DNA from: Geobacteraceae bacterium
Lineage (GTDB): Bacteria > Desulfobacterota > Desulfuromonadia > Geobacterales > Geobacteraceae
Direction of reading: 5' to 3'
Assembly: GCA_023701365.1 (NCBI GenBank)
Contig: JAMPXD010000004.1
Location: 1-64,000, forward strand
DNA: 64,000 nucleotides
Part shown: positions 60,104-64,000 of the stretch, in pieces
How the letters are laid out: every line of letters begins with the position of its first letter
How positions within the stretch are numbered: position 1 is the first letter of the stretch
Position numbers and translations under genes: made by a program
The notes under the pieces: model-generated
Databases searched by the model: none
Told to the model about the DNA's origin: nothing
What the model saw: the letters and a program-made list of their open reading frames with translations, nothing else

Positions 60104-60306
60104 CTTTCCCTCCTTGTTGATGATTTCATGGCGCAACGCGGCAAGGCGCTGGCGCCTGTCCCGCTACCGGCCCCCTTGAGCCGTTGGCGCCGCCATGGCA
60201 TATAGTTTATAAGTATACGGCAGGTCAAGGCAATGTCAAACGCGGCGGAGTGCTAAACCCTCTCCTGACGGCGTCAAATCAATACGGGTGACGAAATAAT
60301 CTGTAG

Positions 60307-60327
60307 GGATGCCCCTTGCGGGCATCC
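60307..60327. repeat. GTAG-flanked hairpin, degenerate member of the palindrome class
   Basis: GGATGCCC-N5-GGGCATCC, preceded by GTAG (60303-60306), resembles the GTAGGGG palindromes at 22315 and 40940. Confidence 0.55.
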
Positions 60328-60357
60328 TGGCTTGCTTCCCCGCCCGGGAAAAAGGAA

Positions 60358-60382
60358 GGCGGCCCGTCAGGCCGCCCCTTTT
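60358..60382. terminator. terminator downstream of the outer-membrane protein gene
   Basis: GGCGGCC-N5-GGCCGCC (60358-60376) is followed on the minus strand by TTCCTTTTT and on the plus strand by CCTTTT. It ends the outer-membrane protein transcript. Confidence 0.8.
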
Positions 60383-60406
60383 CATGCGATCTCCCGCGTT
60401 TCCCCG

Positions 60407-61009
60407 TCAGTTGAAGAAAACCCTGATCCCGAAAGTGGTGCTGACGCCGGAAGGGTCGAAATTGCCGCCGCCGGCGAGATTGATATCCACTTCCGGCGCG
60501 AGCACCGCCCTCACTTCGGCAGTGGCTGCCATCTGCTTCATGAAGAAATAGTCGACCCCGCCGCACAGGTGAATGCCGACCATGTCGTCCACCCTGGCCC
60601 TGAACCCGCCCGGCCTTTCATAGTCGGTGAGGAGGATGTCGAGGCCGGCGCCGGCGTAGGGGACCAGTTGCTGCGGCTGGGCCATGAAGCGGTACTGGGC
60701 GCCGATGGCGATGTTGGTTATGCCGAAGTCACCTTCATCACGGCCCGACACCCGCTCGGCGGAGAAATCCATCCGGGTTATCTCCAGTTCCGCGGCGAGG
60801 TTCCTGGTGATGCCGAAGATCAAGCCGCCGCCGCCGATCAGGCCGACATTGGTTTCCAGTTTCAGGTCGTTGAGATCGCTGTCCGCCGGGATCAGGAAAC
60901 CGACCCGGCCGGTTACCCCCAGTCTCCCCTGGATGCTGTCCGCCATGGCGGTCCCGGCCGCCATGACCAGCAGTGCGGCCAGACAGAGCGAAAAGATCTT
61001 TCTTGTCAT
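60407..61009 (-). CDS. small outer-membrane beta-barrel protein
   Basis: This 200-residue protein has a signal peptide (about 1-23, ending AMAD) and an eight-stranded barrel pattern ending in an aromatic residue (IRVFFN), as in OmpW/opacity-type porins. GGGAGGAA precedes the ATG. Function is unknown; it may be a surface or adhesion barrel. Confidence 0.85.
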   Translation of the reverse strand: MTRKIFSLCLAALLVMAAGTAMADSIQGRLGVTGRVGFLIPADSDLNDLKLETNVGLIGGGGLIFGITRNLAAELEITRMDFSAERVSGRDEGDFGITNIAIGAQYRFMAQPQQLVPYAGAGLDILLTDYERPGGFRARVDDMVGIHLCGGVDYFFMKQMAATAEVRAVLAPEVDINLAGGGNFDPSGVSTTFGIRVFFN

Positions 61010-61094
61010 GCGTTCCTCCCTTTCTGAAGCGTCAGTTTACCTGCATAAAAAGATATCCGGCAATCCGTCCGTTGCCAGGTTCCGGGGCGAGTGC

Positions 61095-61751
61095 TCAGAT
61101 CAGCTCCAGGGTCGCCTGCACCGCCTTATCGATCCCGTCGGCCGCCTCGGAGATCCGCTGGGCCAGCATGTAGGCCGGGGTGGAGACGATCTTCCGCTCC
61201 CGGTCCACCACGAATTCGGTCACCGGGCAGGCGACATGCTCGCTCCCGGTCGCGGCAATGGCCGCGGCGGTGCCGGCATCGGTGCCGATGGTCAGCCTGG
61301 GCGCGTACTCCTTCCCCAGGGTGGCCGCCACCAGGGCCGGGGCGATGCAGATGGCGCAGATCGGCTTTTTCGCCGCCGCCATGTCCCGCAGCAACCGGGC
61401 CACCTCGGGATGGATCGCGGCCCCGGCCCCCTTCTCCGCGAAATTGCAGAGGTTCTTGGCCGCCCCGTAGCCGCCGGGGAAGATCACCGCGTCCAGCTCG
61501 TCCGCCTGCACCTCGCTGATGTTCCTGATCCTGCCGCGGGCGATCCTGGCCGACTCGGTCAGCACGTTGCGCCTGGCCCCGGTCGGCTCGCCGCTCAGGT
61601 GGTTCACCTCGGCAAATTCCATGTCCGGCGCCATGCAGACGGCCTCTGCGCCGCTCCGGTCAACGGCCAGCAGGGTGAAGACCGCCTCGTGGATCTCGCT
61701 CCCGTCATAGACGCCGCAGCCTGACAGGACAACCCCAACCTTCTTCTTCAT
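61095..61751 (-). CDS. elbB: ElbB-type glyoxalase/DJ-1-superfamily protein
   Basis: This 218-residue protein has the ES1/ElbB signature: VGVVLSGCGVYDGSEIHEAV at the N terminus, FPGGYGAAKNL and the nucleophile elbow AICIAPALVA. E. coli ElbB has weak glyoxalase III-like activity; the physiological role is unclear. The frame is open far upstream, but ATG 61751 follows GGAG and begins the conserved sequence. Confidence 0.93.
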   Translation of the reverse strand: MKKKVGVVLSGCGVYDGSEIHEAVFTLLAVDRSGAEAVCMAPDMEFAEVNHLSGEPTGARRNVLTESARIARGRIRNISEVQADELDAVIFPGGYGAAKNLCNFAEKGAGAAIHPEVARLLRDMAAAKKPICAICIAPALVAATLGKEYAPRLTIGTDAGTAAAIAATGSEHVACPVTEFVVDRERKIVSTPAYMLAQRISEAADGIDKAVQATLELI

Positions 61752-61879
61752 ACGCTCCTCCTCTGATCGGTGAAATGACACGCGGGTGTGCGCGGTTAAT
61801 CTGCTTCGGCTAGTGGATATATACCACAATCCCGGGCGGTTGCCATGCCAAAATTTATCTCCCCGGCAGCCGGAACGGC

Positions 61880-62251
61880 CTAGCGGGCGGCCCCGGCCAG
61901 GGCCGTGCTCAGCTCGGCGAACGCGTTGGTGCCCACCTTCAGCTCGACCGGCTTGCCGTTGTCCTGATAGCCGATGGTGACGATCCCGCCGAGTAGCTCG
62001 TGCTCCATCTCGGCGAACAGGACGGCGGCAGGGTTGAGGAGCAGGTTGCCGGACCGGACGAAGCCCCGCGTCAGGAGGTCGGCGGCGAACGCCTCCTGCT
62101 CCTCCCTGGTCACCTTCTTGAAGAGCTGCTTGCGGACCGCCGCGCCGTCGAACCAGACGTCGATCAGCCGGCTGCTGTCGGTGACCAGCGGGTTTTCCGC
62201 CGGAGTGGTGAGCTGGGCGGCGATCACCCGCCCGGTGTTGATGTAGCGCAT
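61880..62251 (-). CDS. hypothetical protein, 123 aa
   Basis: This soluble protein has no recognisable domain (MRYINTGRVIAAQLTT..., later TIGYQDNGKPVELKVG). A perfect AGGAGGTG before ATG 62251 supports it. It lies upstream of elbB on the same strand, 128 bp away, and divergent from the acetoacetate-CoA ligase gene. Function is unknown. Confidence 0.7.
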   Translation of the reverse strand: MRYINTGRVIAAQLTTPAENPLVTDSSRLIDVWFDGAAVRKQLFKKVTREEQEAFAADLLTRGFVRSGNLLLNPAAVLFAEMEHELLGGIVTIGYQDNGKPVELKVGTNAFAELSTALAGAAR

Positions 62252-62361
62252 GGGGCACCTCCTGAATGTAGTCGGCCTATTCATACCATATCTGACCGCC
62301 CCTTGCAAACACGGCGGTTCATGCTAAGTTTGCGGTAAAGATGGATTACCGGGAGAAAGAG

Positions 62362-64000
<1,639 letters not shown>

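Overview
The window looks like chromosomal DNA of a Geobacter-type bacterium (Desulfuromonadota). It is GC-rich and carries c-type cytochromes with 2, 3 and 8 heme motifs, a sensor kinase with a periplasmic CxxCH motif, several NtrC-class sigma-54 activators, a two-gene transketolase, a 2-hydroxyacyl-CoA dehydratase/activator pair and a large set of arsenic and molybdenum genes. No rRNA, tRNA or CRISPR array was seen. Species cannot be fixed from the sequence alone.

Layout. 0-5.9 kb: signalling genes (sigma-54 activator cut by the window edge, PAS kinase, PAS-GGDEF cyclase, a repressor with an inactive S24 fold, a double receiver protein). 6-8.1 kb: DUF362 ferredoxin and a Phd/PIN toxin-antitoxin pair. 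8.5-10.6 kb: secreted beta-lactamase-fold hydrolase. 11-20.8 kb (minus strand): NtrC regulator, heme-c kinase, pseudopilin, transketolase halves, a conserved hypothetical gene, metH, a GerM protein and murI. 21-24.8 kb: a dehydratase-like protein with its ATP-dependent activator, a membrane diheme cytochrome, a metallopeptidase and a cation-efflux-like protein. 24.9-30.7 kb: a zinc-type ABC uptake locus (metal-binding peptide, outer-membrane protein, znuA/C/B) and a DMT transporter with a His-rich tail.

30.7-44.9 kb is the metabolic centre. A minus-strand block encodes a Tat-exported molybdoenzyme whose active-site pattern resembles respiratory arsenate reductase ArrA, its Fe-S subunit, a triheme c7 cytochrome, a TorD chaperone and a ferredoxin. 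Next to it lie a sigma-54 response regulator, a sensor kinase and a PhnD-type periplasmic binding protein, the arrangement known from AioXSR/ArxXSR arsenite sensing. Divergently from the binding protein run arsR-arsC-acr3, then the molybdenum cofactor operon mobA-mobB-modE-like-moeA. Arsenic detoxification, putative arsenic respiration, its sensing and cofactor supply are therefore contiguous.

44.9-52.8 kb is a scarred regulatory island with four more ArsR-family genes, each with its own inverted-repeat operator. It holds a 31-residue Cys-rich microprotein, a CopD-like membrane protein, an ArsR-rhodanese fusion, a membrane Fe-S protein and a CcdA/thioredoxin pair, plus two deletion scars (cysteine desulfurase; ArsP-like permease fused to a thioredoxin-like tail). 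It also holds a membrane protein whose frame continues for 66 codons past an in-frame UGA with a SECIS-like hairpin directly downstream: a probable selenoprotein.

52.9-64 kb: a TolC/HlyD/ABC efflux operon interrupted by a small inverted-repeat element, an octaheme cytochrome, an outer-membrane barrel, an ElbB-type protein and the start of acetoacetate-CoA ligase. Between genes there are three repeat classes: 7-bp tandem repeats at gene ends, GTAGGGG-flanked palindromes, and about 180-bp inverted-repeat elements inside ABC-transporter operons.
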